From the NCBI RefSeq assembly GCF_001045445.1, contig NZ_LFNF01000001.1, positions 248,001 through 312,000 on the forward strand: a stretch of DNA of 64,000 nucleotides. The letters are read 5' to 3'. The first letter of the stretch is position 1, and each line of letters begins with the position of its first letter. A program made the position numbers and the translations under genes. This document shows, one piece after another, positions 17,924-26,527 of the stretch. Below the pieces are notes generated by a model that made no database searches, was not told the origin of the DNA, and was given only the letters and a program-made list of their open reading frames with translations. This stretch comes from Chryseobacterium sp. BLS98 (GTDB lineage Bacteria > Bacteroidota > Bacteroidia > Flavobacteriales > Weeksellaceae).

Positions 17924-17953
17924 AAAAAAGAGGCTGCCTTTTTCAAGACAGCC
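17924..17953. terminator. Bidirectional terminator between convergent genes
   Basis: Stem GGCTGTCTT / AAGGCAGCC (minus-strand reading, one U-G pair) with a GAAA loop and TCTTTTTT on the minus side; T-rich sequence also lies on the plus side. It serves the ACT gene and the convergent lipoprotein gene. Confidence 0.7.
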
Positions 17954-17975
17954 CTATTATTTACTTTTTTTTAAA

Positions 17976-18488
17976 TTAGTTTGCAGGAACGCTATTGAAA
18001 TTAAGCGCTATTTTAAGCGTCATATCTGAGCTTGTCTGATTTTTCAGCTCATACACTGTTCTTACCGTTAGTCCTGTACTTTTTACAACCTCATCCAGAT
18101 ATCCTGTATCGTTAATATCCAGGTTTAAGCTGGAAGAGTCTGTTGTTATATTGGAACGGGATGCAACAAGCCTCTCACTGGTTCCGTTAGATGAAACATA
18201 AACTTTTACAGATTTTACTGCACTTAAGTTTCCTCCTGAAGGAGATACCACAGAAACTTTAGCATCAGAAATTCTTACATCTTTGATTTTTGCGTTATTG
18301 TTTCCTCCGAACCATGTCTGTACATTGGTAGCAGTAGAAGTGGAAGAAACTTCTTTATCTGCAGGCACTCCCGTAGAAACCAAAACGTTGGTTGTATAAG
18401 GGAACGTATTCTGAACCAGCGATTGTACGGTTCCGCAGCTTACTGCTAAAACTGAAACGGCCGCTGACATTAAAAATATATTTTTCAT
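17976..18488 (-). CDS. Secreted lipoprotein of unknown function
   Basis: A 170-residue lipoprotein with lipobox LAVSC (Cys18) after MKNIFLMSAAVSV. The mature part is Ser/Thr/Val-rich and predicted mostly beta (KSVKVYVSSNGTSERLVASR), with no recognised catalytic motif. I start at the ATG at 18488; the longer in-frame extension adds a non-signal segment. A terminator follows it. Confidence 0.7.
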   Translation of the reverse strand: MKNIFLMSAAVSVLAVSCGTVQSLVQNTFPYTTNVLVSTGVPADKEVSSTSTATNVQTWFGGNNNAKIKDVRISDAKVSVVSPSGGNLSAVKSVKVYVSSNGTSERLVASRSNITTDSSSLNLDINDTGYLDEVVKSTGLTVRTVYELKNQTSSDMTLKIALNFNSVPAN

Positions 18489-18540
18489 AATATTAAACTT
18501 TAGGATTGAATTTGCAGAAATTATACCAAAATGGTGAATC

Positions 18541-19080
18541 TTATTCCACACTTACATTAAAACCTCCTTTCGTATTACCGGAAGCCATATTACTTTTTCC
18601 AATAATCAGCCAGACTTCGCCTTTTCCTTTGGTTTCGTAGGTAATTTCTCTTCCGAAAGGTCCGTCATAATCTCCGTTTGGCAGCCTGATCTGATTGAAT
18701 CTGATATTAAAGTCTTTTTCATTGGTTGAAATCCTGGCTTTAATAGTAGGCTTGTCATAATGGGTCAGTTTTAAAACCAATTCCTGTCCGTCTTTTGTAA
18801 ACTCCTCTCCTAACGTAAAAGGAAGCTGTGAAGCATCTGCTGTTCTTATGATCTGCCCTTCTTTTTCGCTTCTCATCACACCTTGACGCAGTACTTCTTT
18901 GGTAACGGGAGCATTGTTAATGATTGAATCTTGCTTTCTGAGGGCTGCAGAATCTGTTTTTGTGATAGAATCCGGCATTTCTGTAACCACAGCGGAATCT
19001 TTGTTCACGGTTTCCGTTACGGCTGGTTCTTTTTTACATGAAATAATAATCAATGGGATTAACAATAAGGATTTTTTCAT
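18541..19080 (-). CDS. Lipoprotein of unknown function
   Basis: A 179-residue lipoprotein with lipobox IIISC (Cys15), then a Glu/Thr/Asp-rich linker and a C-terminal domain (YETKGKGEVWLIIGKSN) that looks like a beta sandwich. No family recognised. It starts 5 nt after the stop of the DUF4173 gene, so it belongs to that transcript. Confidence 0.65.
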   Translation of the reverse strand: MKKSLLLIPLIIISCKKEPAVTETVNKDSAVVTEMPDSITKTDSAALRKQDSIINNAPVTKEVLRQGVMRSEKEGQIIRTADASQLPFTLGEEFTKDGQELVLKLTHYDKPTIKARISTNEKDFNIRFNQIRLPNGDYDGPFGREITYETKGKGEVWLIIGKSNMASGNTKGGFNVSVE

Positions 19081-19085
19081 AATAA

Positions 19086-20459
19086 TTACTCTTTTAATGT
19101 TTCAAAGTAAAGAATCTTCGAAAGGAAAGTTTTGGATTTTTCTGCTTTAATTTTTTCCAGCACTTTCTTTTTAAGCTGCAGATCCTTTTTTTCATCTGCA
19201 TATTCCAGCAGTCCCTTCTCACTGAAATTGATCTGATCCAAATGATAATTGACTGCAAAGTCTTTACGTTTCATATTCTGGGAGGTAATAATTCCGCCCC
19301 AGTTCACATAACTGCAAGCCAAAATTGTTCCATAAAAATACCAGATCATTGTATTGAACAGGAATATATTTCTTTTTTTCTTCTGAATTTTAATGAAAGT
19401 AAGAGCCAGCCCGATCAATGATAACAAGAGAAAAGCAAAGACTCCCAGTCTTTTGTAAGTGAATCCGTAACTGATAATATATTCGTAGTTTTTCAAGGCG
19501 GCAGAACACACGAGAATGGCATTCAGAATGATCCAGATTCTGGCGAGAATCTTCATCAGTTTTGCTTTAGGATCAAAATTAAAACCGGATTTAAAATAGA
19601 ACATAATCACCAATACCGCCATAATGATCGACAGGATTACAGCATTGACTCTTTCATGGGTTTCTTCTGAAAGCTGAACGGGAGTTTTTGAAGCTTCATA
19701 AAACTGCTCGTAATTGTAAGTAACAATAAAGAATATGAGTAAAATATTCAGGCAAAAGAAGGAAATGACACCGCTGGTTCTCTCCGCCTCCAGATCCAGA
19801 AAGGAGTAAGTAGCCTTCTGAACCTTATCGGTATCCTGAAAATCCTCATCCAGCAGATGATTCTTTTTATAAATAAATCTTTCCACTGCATAATTCCAGT
19901 AATTGAAAGCAATGAAAAAACCAAGAACAGAAAGACCAAGCACCTGCCATACATTTATATCAAGTTCATAATCCCTGAAAATAGAAGCAAAATGATCGCT
20001 TCCCACAGAATAAATTCCAAAAAATAGGGAGATGAATACTAATGGTATAATGATAAAAGCTAAAGTTTTCTGCCATACGCCGGAAACATTTTTCTTCGGC
20101 AGCCATTCATCAAAGTTGAAAAACCTGAAAATGGAAGTAATAGTGTTGATGATAAAAACGGGAATCAGGAAAAGTATTTTCAGCTTCCTGTTTCTTGAGC
20201 GATAACCCAGCAAAAGAAGGGAACTTACAACCGCCAGCAGGGACGGAAAATCTCTGAACCAGGCAAAAGCAAGACTTGACAGAATACTGATTACAAAAAG
20301 TATCAGAAAAATTCTGGTCCTGTTTCTTTCAGGAGTTTTGAATAGGGTAAGCAATGCGTAAACGATGCCAAGTATGGCAAAATTGAGTCCGGGCTCCTGA
20401 TCATAAAACAAGACAACGAACAAAGCGGCTGTAAGAAATATATAATGATGTGTTTTCAT
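19086..20459 (-). CDS. DUF4173 family multi-pass membrane protein
   Basis: A 457-residue inner-membrane protein with about eleven hydrophobic segments and a soluble C-terminal tail rich in Lys/Glu (about 405-457). The spacing of helices and the motif around EIDLEAERTSG-like DLEAERTSGVISF near 215-230 fit DUF4173. Function unknown. It is followed closely by a lipoprotein gene. Confidence 0.7.
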   Translation of the reverse strand: MKTHHYIFLTAALFVVLFYDQEPGLNFAILGIVYALLTLFKTPERNRTRIFLILFVISILSSLAFAWFRDFPSLLAVVSSLLLLGYRSRNRKLKILFLIPVFIINTITSIFRFFNFDEWLPKKNVSGVWQKTLAFIIIPLVFISLFFGIYSVGSDHFASIFRDYELDINVWQVLGLSVLGFFIAFNYWNYAVERFIYKKNHLLDEDFQDTDKVQKATYSFLDLEAERTSGVISFFCLNILLIFFIVTYNYEQFYEASKTPVQLSEETHERVNAVILSIIMAVLVIMFYFKSGFNFDPKAKLMKILARIWIILNAILVCSAALKNYEYIISYGFTYKRLGVFAFLLLSLIGLALTFIKIQKKKRNIFLFNTMIWYFYGTILACSYVNWGGIITSQNMKRKDFAVNYHLDQINFSEKGLLEYADEKKDLQLKKKVLEKIKAEKSKTFLSKILYFETLKE

Positions 20460-20554
20460 GATTTAAAATTGAAGAATTGAGAAATTAAAAGATTAGAACC
20501 ATTAAGAAAGGAGGATTTTAAGATGATATCTTCCAATACCACTTAATTAAAATA

Positions 20555-20851
20555 TTACGGATCTGAATTCAAAATAATATAGATATACAGGACAGTAATG
20601 GGAATATTGATCAAAAGAAGAAGTACAGAGTTCCCGGATGACTTCTTCTTTGAAATATGGTTCAAAAACTCCAGAAGTTCATACAGCAGGACCAGTATAT
20701 TGATCACTGCTGCAACCATTACAAAATAAAATCCGGTTATCAGAAGAAAGTCTGCTCTGGTTACCAAATAGGAAACCAGTAAAAAGGTTCCTGATAAAAA
20801 TGATATCCAAAAGGTATTTCTTCCGGTTTTGCTAAAATTTATTTTCTTCAT
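20555..20851 (-). CDS. Small four-helix membrane protein (paralogue of 21358)
   Basis: A 98-residue protein with four hydrophobic helices and the C-terminal motif INIPITVLYIYI. It is clearly related to the 99-residue protein encoded two genes upstream, which ends INIPIAILYAFI. It begins 9 nt after the stop of the Coq4-like gene. Function unknown. Confidence 0.65.
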   Translation of the reverse strand: MKKINFSKTGRNTFWISFLSGTFLLVSYLVTRADFLLITGFYFVMVAAVINILVLLYELLEFLNHISKKKSSGNSVLLLLINIPITVLYIYIILNSDP

Positions 20852-20860
20852 GGCAATTAT

Positions 20861-21346
20861 TTAATATAGAACTGTTGTTTCTTTCTGCTGGATGTAGTCC
20901 TTCAGGTGATCGAAATTCTGCCACAACAGGCTTTCAAAATCCCAATGATAAAACGGCCTCATACTCTGTCCTTTTCTGTAAGCTTTCATATACAACTTCA
21001 GATATTCCGGGAGGATGATTGTTCCCAAAACAACAGCTGCAAGGAGATGGGCATTGAGTTTCCCGTTTCCCAGAAGAAGGTACTGCATGGCAATCTCGTC
21101 TTCAAACTGGGTTCCGCAGCCGGTTATCAGATGGTGTACGTCATGGTTTTCCATTTTGGGAATCATTGAGAATTCGTGTTTTTTATAAAACTCACCCAGT
21201 TTCCTTCCTAAGGAATCTTCCTGGAACTTTAACAGCTGTTCTTCATTGAACTGCCACTGTCTTTTTTTCTTTTTAAAGTATTTTCTGTAGAGTTTCTGGG
21301 TTTTATCGTAGACAAACAGCAGAAATTGAACGCGTGTTTTTTTCAT
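20861..21346 (-). CDS. Coq4-like protein
   Basis: A 161-residue protein with the Coq4 signature HDxxHx11E: H68, D69, H72 and E84 in NHDVHHLITGCGTQFEDE. Coq4 binds zinc or another metal and organises or acts in coenzyme Q synthesis. Flavobacteria normally use menaquinone, so the substrate is probably different. The family core (about 45-150) is complete. It is sandwiched between two paralogous small membrane proteins with gaps of 9 and 11 nt, implying a shared function. Confidence 0.75.
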   Translation of the reverse strand: MKKTRVQFLLFVYDKTQKLYRKYFKKKKRQWQFNEEQLLKFQEDSLGRKLGEFYKKHEFSMIPKMENHDVHHLITGCGTQFEDEIAMQYLLLGNGKLNAHLLAAVVLGTIILPEYLKLYMKAYRKGQSMRPFYHWDFESLLWQNFDHLKDYIQQKETTVLY

Positions 21347-21357
21347 AGTATTATTTT

Positions 21358-21657
21358 TTAGTTTAGGTTAAGTCCTATAAAAGCGTAAAGAATAGCAATA
21401 GGGATATTGATCATTATTATACCAACTGCTTTGAGACAGGCTTGAAACTTTGTTGTGTAGATAAATGCATATATCATTATACCCAATATCACCAATAGAT
21501 TGATGAAAGTTCCAAAAACAAGAAGAAAGTAACCACCTACAGCAAAACCATCATATTTCGTAATTAAATAACCGAACAGGCAGATATTTCCAAGCAAAAA
21601 GAATAGTTTAAAAACAGATTTTCCAATTTTTATAATTTCATTATTTTCCATAGACAT
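21358..21657 (-). CDS. Small four-helix membrane protein (paralogue of 20555)
   Basis: A 99-residue protein with four hydrophobic segments and a C-terminal INIPIAILYAF motif shared with the protein at 20555. ATG codons at 21657 and 21651 are both usable. It follows the metallophosphoesterase by 4 nt. Function unknown. Confidence 0.65.
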   Translation of the reverse strand: MSMENNEIIKIGKSVFKLFFLLGNICLFGYLITKYDGFAVGGYFLLVFGTFINLLVILGIMIYAFIYTTKFQACLKAVGIIMINIPIAILYAFIGLNLN

Positions 21658-21661
21658 TATG

Positions 21662-22501
21662 TTAAGCTTGAATTAAAGTAAAGACTGTAATTTCCGGACG
21701 CACCATAAACCTGATCTGAAAAGAATGACCGATCGCCCTGTTGATGTACAGCATTCTCCCGTCCTGAAGATCTATTTCTCCGGATATATATTTTCTGTTT
21801 TCAACAGGTAGAAGAGGCGTGATAATACCTGGGATTCTACACTGTCCTCCGTGGGTGTGACCACTCAGAATCCATCCTTTATACCCGTTCCATATATTTC
21901 TGTCGCAGGCATCCGGATTATGACAGAGTACTATATTGGCTTTGGAAGGATCAGCCGTTTTCATTACTTCTTGTGGAAAGAAATTGGGTGACCACAAATC
22001 TTCGAAGCCTATAAAATTGAGTCCGTGACTTTCTTCACTGCTGTTTTTTAGCATACTGATTCCGAAGCTTTCGAGGGTATCGCAGATTTTTTCGGAACAT
22101 TCTGTATCATCCCAGTTTTTTCCGTAATCGTGATTGCCTAAAATTCCAAAAGTCGACAATTTCCCATGGGCTGCATGGTTCATTACTTTCTTCAGATCTT
22201 CCTGATCTTCCGGAGTTCCATGATTGACAAAATCTCCTGTGTACACTACAAAATCAGGATTAAACTGTTTTGCTTTCTGAAAGGATTCAATCAGGAAATT
22301 CCAGTCGAAACGGTCTCCTACATGCAGGTCTGATATCTGCATGAGTATTTTTCCATTCAGTGTTTCCGGGAGATTTTTAATGGGAAGTTTTCTCTGAACA
22401 AATTCTACCCAGAAAGGTTCCACCTGCCATGAATACAATGCCGGAAAAGCTCCTATAAATGAAAGCTGCATCAGCCTTTTAATAAATTTTTTCCTTGTCA
22501 T
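21662..22501 (-). CDS. Membrane-anchored metallophosphoesterase
   Basis: A 279-residue protein with an N-terminal signal anchor (about 8-27) and the calcineurin-like motifs ISDLHVGD, YTGDFVNHG, GNHDYG, CHNPD and SGHTHGGQ, so a two-metal phosphoesterase site. Close relatives (YaeI-like) remove UDP from lipid A intermediates, but substrate cannot be assigned here. It lies in a tight operon with small membrane proteins and the Coq4-like gene. Confidence 0.88.
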   Translation of the reverse strand: MTRKKFIKRLMQLSFIGAFPALYSWQVEPFWVEFVQRKLPIKNLPETLNGKILMQISDLHVGDRFDWNFLIESFQKAKQFNPDFVVYTGDFVNHGTPEDQEDLKKVMNHAAHGKLSTFGILGNHDYGKNWDDTECSEKICDTLESFGISMLKNSSEESHGLNFIGFEDLWSPNFFPQEVMKTADPSKANIVLCHNPDACDRNIWNGYKGWILSGHTHGGQCRIPGIITPLLPVENRKYISGEIDLQDGRMLYINRAIGHSFQIRFMVRPEITVFTLIQA

Positions 22502-22521
22502 GATTGAAAATAAAACAGATT

Positions 22522-22812
22522 TTAACTTCCTGCGAACGGGCTTCCGAAAATCCCTACTGCCAATTCAGCCCAGATTAATGCAAGAGTCAGCAGAATAACA
22601 ATACAAATCAGGATTCTGTGACTTTGCTTTTTGATTTTACTTCTGACCAGATTGATCATAAAAGCTGTAATAAAAAGTAAAGCTCCTGCTACCAGAAAAT
22701 CTGAAGCTGACCAATTGAATTCTTTGGACAATACATTTCCCAATAATGGAATACACAGTAAAGCCAACGGAAGGGCATAAATCGTGATTGTTTTTTGTTT
22801 TTGTGTCATCAT
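22522..22812 (-). CDS. Small three-helix membrane protein
   Basis: A 96-residue protein with three hydrophobic helices (about 10-27, 36-56, 68-90) and basic loops (RSKIKKQSHR). It is 20 nt upstream of the metallophosphoesterase in the same operon. No family recognised. Confidence 0.6.
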   Translation of the reverse strand: MMTQKQKTITIYALPLALLCIPLLGNVLSKEFNWSASDFLVAGALLFITAFMINLVRSKIKKQSHRILICIVILLTLALIWAELAVGIFGSPFAGS

Positions 22813-22877
22813 TTTATTTAATTTTTAATTTATAAAGTACTTTGTATTTCAAAGTTAATTTTCAAAAAAAATATAGG

Positions 22878-23168
22878 TTATCTTCCCAATAATTTTTCAA
22901 GGGCGTCCAAATGTTCGTTAAAAGCCTGTCTCCCATTTTGCGTAACACGGTAGGAGGTTTTGGGCTTTTTACCAACAAACTCTTTTTTTACTTCAATATA
23001 ACCTGACTTCTCAAGGGCATTGCTGTGGCTAGCCAGATTACCGTCTGTAATTTCCAGAAGACCTTTCATTTCAGAAAAATCGACCCAGTCGTTGACCATA
23101 AGAACGGACATAATCCCCAGTCTTACACGGCTTTCGAATTCTTTATTGAGTTGATTGATCTTTATCAT
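22878..23168 (-). CDS. Winged-helix transcriptional regulator
   Basis: A 96-residue MarR/ArsR-like winged-helix protein. The recognition helix is in LLEITDGNLASHSNALEKSGYI and the wing in KKEFVGKKPKTSYRVT, as in small stand-alone HTH proteins of this type. Such regulators typically sit beside membrane-protein genes they control. Here the upstream neighbour is the 205-residue membrane protein. Effector unknown. Confidence 0.85.
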   Translation of the reverse strand: MIKINQLNKEFESRVRLGIMSVLMVNDWVDFSEMKGLLEITDGNLASHSNALEKSGYIEVKKEFVGKKPKTSYRVTQNGRQAFNEHLDALEKLLGR

Positions 23169-23227
23169 AGTAAGTCAGTGCTGCAGAATTTAAGAAGGCT
23201 TTTCTTAAAATCCTGCAAATTTAATCT

Positions 23228-23845
23228 TTATTTATATTTTTTATGCATGATCAGCCCATACACAATATGCAAAATTCCAAAACCAATAGTCCAGAAGAGA
23301 AGTCCCCAGCCTAAAAAGAACAGGGAAATGAGGCCAAGAATAATCTGGCAATATCCAAGATATTTAATATCCGTCAAAGTGTATCTTTCTGCAGCGACCA
23401 GAGCAATGCCGTAAAATATTAATGTTGCCGGGGCGATCCATACGAACAGATGATGAAAAAGAAGTGCAAGACAGAAGACTCCGCCTGTTACCAAAGGAAC
23501 GGCGAAGGTTAAAAGCAAACGCTTCGTTGTCGCATCCCAGATCTTCTGCCCTTTCTTTTTGCTTTTATTGGCTGTAAAAATATAACCGCTCAATAAGGCT
23601 GTCAACAAAATTACTGCTCCGGTAACTACAAGTTCTCTTACTAATGCGGGACTGAAAAAATTCCTGTCTCCGTCAAAATAGTCAATCCCTTCTCTTTGGA
23701 AAACAAAATACACGTATCCGGCGCCAATCAGTGCAGCCAAGCCTGCAAAAACACCTGACAGTCCGCTCAATGAAATAAATCTGGAAGACCGCTCCATCAT
23801 AGAACGGATATGAGATAAGTCTTCGTGATAGTTTTTCGAATCCAT
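23228..23845 (-). CDS. Multi-pass membrane protein linked to the winged-helix regulator
   Basis: A 205-residue protein with an amphipathic N-terminus (about 1-25), then about five hydrophobic helices, ending in HKKYK. A hydrophobic protein of this type next to a small winged-helix regulator is a recurrent Bacteroidota pair. It is the first gene of the leftward cluster. No activity can be inferred. Confidence 0.65.
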   Translation of the reverse strand: MDSKNYHEDLSHIRSMMERSSRFISLSGLSGVFAGLAALIGAGYVYFVFQREGIDYFDGDRNFFSPALVRELVVTGAVILLTALLSGYIFTANKSKKKGQKIWDATTKRLLLTFAVPLVTGGVFCLALLFHHLFVWIAPATLIFYGIALVAAERYTLTDIKYLGYCQIILGLISLFFLGWGLLFWTIGFGILHIVYGLIMHKKYK

Positions 23846-23925
23846 AAAAAGAACTTTGAATTACAAAGTTATAATTTAATTTCAATCTGCAAAATATTTT
23901 TTTTAAATTTTAATGATTTCTTATC

Positions 23926-23957
23926 AAACAAAAAACCGCTGAAGTAATCAACGGTTT
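23926..23957 (-). terminator. Terminator of the crotonase gene
   Basis: Stem AAACCG / CGGTTT (23933-23938 with 23952-23957). On the minus strand it is followed by TTTTTTG. Confidence 0.6.
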
Positions 23958-23977
23958 AATAATTTATGATAAAAAGA

Positions 23978-24742
23978 TTATTTTGCTCTTAATCTTTCTT
24001 TAATTCCTTCGATATTTTTCTTCGCAGAATCCTCAAGAATCAGGCTTGCACTCATATGAATTCTTGCCGGCATCAGTTCATTGAAATAGTCTGTTCCTTC
24101 CCAGGATACTTTTTTAATTAAAGCCAAAGCCTCACTGCTTCTGGAAGCCAGCGTCTGCATAAACTTTTCCAGTTTGGAATCCATTTCCTGGATATTTTCC
24201 GATACGGAATGATAAACGTTATGCTGTTCCGCCCATTCTGCCGATCTGAAATCTGCATCGATGGCCATTGCAGCGAATTGCGATTTTCCGATTTTTCTTT
24301 CCACATAAGGTCCGATTACGAAAGGTCCGATTCCTAAATTAATCTCCGTAAGTGCCAGAGCTGAATCTTTAGTAGCAAAACAGTAATCTGCACCGCAGGC
24401 AATACCTACTCCACCCCCTGTTGTTTTTCCCTGAACTCTTACCACAACTATTTTTCCACAGTTTCTCATGGCATTAAGAACTTTAGCAAATCCTCCGAAA
24501 AATTGGGTAGAGGCCTCTAATTCTTCAATCGCTAAAAGTTCGTCAAAACTTGCTCCTGCACAGAATGCCTTTTCACCTTCGCTTTTTACCAGTATAGCTT
24601 TCACTTCTTCTTTAGCTCCTTCATCCAGAATGGTCTGAGCCAGTTTTTCTAAAATAGCTCCGGGAAGGGAATTGCTTTTGGGCGTTCCGAAGGTAATTTC
24701 GGCAATATTGTTTTTAATTTCTGATGCTACGAATTCGTTCAT
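23978..24742 (-). CDS. Crotonase-fold enoyl-CoA hydratase/isomerase family protein
   Basis: A 254-residue crotonase. The oxyanion-hole segments are KAFCAGAS and VQGKTTGGGVGIACGADY. By motif position, the first catalytic Glu of classical enoyl-CoA hydratase (GGGxE) is replaced by Gly, whereas the second (ALTEINLG) is kept. The following loop reads GIGPFVIGPYV instead of a PGxGGTQ-type loop. It could supply the PaaF step missing from the paa operon 4 kb away, but the lost Glu argues for another reaction. Monocistronic. Confidence 0.8.
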   Translation of the reverse strand: MNEFVASEIKNNIAEITFGTPKSNSLPGAILEKLAQTILDEGAKEEVKAILVKSEGEKAFCAGASFDELLAIEELEASTQFFGGFAKVLNAMRNCGKIVVVRVQGKTTGGGVGIACGADYCFATKDSALALTEINLGIGPFVIGPYVERKIGKSQFAAMAIDADFRSAEWAEQHNVYHSVSENIQEMDSKLEKFMQTLASRSSEALALIKKVSWEGTDYFNELMPARIHMSASLILEDSAKKNIEGIKERLRAK

Positions 24743-24764
24743 TTTTATTTTAATTGGATTCTTA

Positions 24765-24772
24765 CAAAAATA
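24765..24772 (-). promoter_or_regulatory. -7 box of the crotonase gene
   Basis: TATTTTTG on the minus strand is a full match to TAnnTTTG, 23 nt before the ATG. Confidence 0.45.
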
Positions 24773-25046
24773 CTAAATACCACCTTTCCGGAGAAATTAT
24801 AGAACATAAATTCCAGATTAAAATGCAACCCCTTAATATCTGCATTCTCTCATCATAAAAACCATAACTACAGGAAAAATAAATCACTATTACGTATAAA
24901 TACGGACTCCTCAATTTGGTATTTTCTACTCTAGTACTGCCTTCCTATATATTGTTCCTTTGACTTATCAAACTTATAGTAAGGCGGTATCCGAAAAGCC
25001 CACAGAACAGAGTAGGAAAATTTTAAACTGAAAAAAAAATATTATC
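24773..25046. other. Intergenic region between divergent genes
   Basis: Divergent spacer before the tail-collar gene. I see no RNA gene or repeat, and no promoter good enough to call for the rightward gene. Confidence 0.4.
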
Positions 25047-25595
25047 ATGGATGAGTACATGGGAATCGTAAAACTATTTGCAGGAAATTTTGCACCAAGG
25101 GGCTGGATGTTCTGCGACGGCAGTATATTGAGTATTTCTCAAAACTCTGCACTATTTTCTTTATTGGGAACAACGTATGGGGGTGACGGGATAACTACTT
25201 TCGCACTGCCTAATCTGATCGGGCGTATGGCTTTAGGAGCAGGAAATATGACCTCAAGTAAATATTATCCTTTAGGAATCGTTTCCGGAACAGAGCAGAA
25301 TACATTGCTTCAACAAAATATGCCAAGTATGGGGGGCGGATTTCAATTAAAAGTGGCTAACGCCAATGCTACCAGCTCTACACCTACTGCCAATACCTCA
25401 ATTGCCATAACAGGGAATCAGGTGGGAAGAGATTTTACTGCTGTACCAAGCTTTGTAGAGACAGATCCTGATACTGCTATTAATGTAAAATCGATCTCTT
25501 ATACGGGACAGGGTATCCCGGTAAACAATATGCCGCCTTTTTTAGGGCTAAATTATATCATTTGCGTAGAAGGCATTTATCCGCCTCGCAGCTAA
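25047..25595 (+). CDS. Tail-collar domain protein (microcystin-dependent-protein-like)
   Basis: A 182-residue protein. Residues 5-60 are a phage tail-collar domain (MGIVKLFAGNFAPRGWMFCDG, then TTYGGDGITTFALPNL), and the C-terminus ends in NNMPPFLGLNYIICVEGIYPP, typical of the MdpB-like branch. No other phage gene is nearby. Such orphan proteins occur widely in bacterial genomes with unclear roles. It is 21 nt upstream of a T9SS-sorted protein, probably in one transcript. Confidence 0.85.
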   Translation: MDEYMGIVKLFAGNFAPRGWMFCDGSILSISQNSALFSLLGTTYGGDGITTFALPNLIGRMALGAGNMTSSKYYPLGIVSGTEQNTLLQQNMPSMGGGFQLKVANANATSSTPTANTSIAITGNQVGRDFTAVPSFVETDPDTAINVKSISYTGQGIPVNNMPPFLGLNYIICVEGIYPPRS

Positions 25596-25616
25596 AAACC
25601 ATTTAAAACCTAAATC

Positions 25617-26438
25617 ATGAAAAGATCTATTTTTTTAACCTTTTGTAGTCTGCTGATCTCTTTACTGTCTTTTGGGCAGACCAGTACGGAACAATTTGAA
25701 ACTGAATCCAATGGGAGTCCAAGTTTCACAGATAACGGAGTGATTTTTAATATCATTTCGTATGTATCAATATTTGACATTCAGGCAAATTACCCGGGAA
25801 CAGGCTGGAACGGCACTGCTAATGATAACAGATATATTGATAATTCAGGTTCCGTTGCCACGGGTGCTTCTTTTAGCATTAAGACAACAGCCAACTTATT
25901 TAAAGTAAATCGATTTTGGATATTTCTTTCCAATAATGCATTAAATCAAAATGTTGTCGGAAATCTTACCGTAACCGGAAAATTATCTGGAATAACTAAA
26001 TTCACTCAAACCAAAACGACGGGGTTTGCTACATCTCTTGGTGCAACCAATGGATATACTTTAATTGATTTAACCAATCTGAATGGACAAAATTATTCGA
26101 ACATTATTATTGATGAACTTCGAATCACTTTAGGCGGAGCCTATACCTATGCAGGTCTGGATTCATTTACCTGGGTAAAAGACAGCAATATAGTTTTGGC
26201 GACGAATGAAGCGGCAATTTCAAAAAAAGAAATAAGCATCTATCCTAATCCTACCAGCGGACCTTTTACCATTAAAACGGAAGAGAACGGACAAGCGGAA
26301 ATTTACAGCCAGGATGGTAAATTGCTGAAAACATTAGAGATGAGGAAAGGAAATAATCAGGCAGACGTATCGGAACTTTCTAATGGTGTTTACATCCTTA
26401 AAACATCTTCAGGATCTTCTAAAATTATCAAAAAATAA
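25617..26438 (+). CDS. Secreted protein with T9SS type A sorting domain
   Basis: A 273-residue protein with signal peptide (ends LLSFGQ), an all-beta body (about 25-195) with carbohydrate-binding-like character (FTDNGVIFNI, FWIFLSNNA, LDSFTWVKD), and a C-terminal type A sorting domain beginning ISIYPNPTSGPFTIK and ending SSKIIKK. It is presumably displayed or released outside the cell. Cotranscribed with the tail-collar gene. Ligand unknown. Confidence 0.8.
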   Translation: MKRSIFLTFCSLLISLLSFGQTSTEQFETESNGSPSFTDNGVIFNIISYVSIFDIQANYPGTGWNGTANDNRYIDNSGSVATGASFSIKTTANLFKVNRFWIFLSNNALNQNVVGNLTVTGKLSGITKFTQTKTTGFATSLGATNGYTLIDLTNLNGQNYSNIIIDELRITLGGAYTYAGLDSFTWVKDSNIVLATNEAAISKKEISIYPNPTSGPFTIKTEENGQAEIYSQDGKLLKTLEMRKGNNQADVSELSNGVYILKTSSGSSKIIKK

Positions 26439-26488
26439 ATTTTTCATAAGCGATTTGTGCCGCAAAAAGATTCTAAATGCATAAATGA

Positions 26489-26527
26489 AAAATCCCCTTG
26501 AGCTATTCAGGGGGATTTTGTTTTTTC
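26489..26527. terminator. Bidirectional terminator overlapping the SMUG2-like gene end
   Basis: A 13-bp stem (26489-26501 with 26507-26519) with a 5-nt loop and T-runs on both strands. The leftward gene's stop codon (26503-26505) lies inside the loop, so the hairpin is shared between convergent genes. Confidence 0.75.

Noticed and set aside
25047-26438. Prophage remnant
   Set aside because: Only a tail-collar domain is present; no integrase, capsid, lysis or att-like repeats. MdpB-like orphans are common outside phages.
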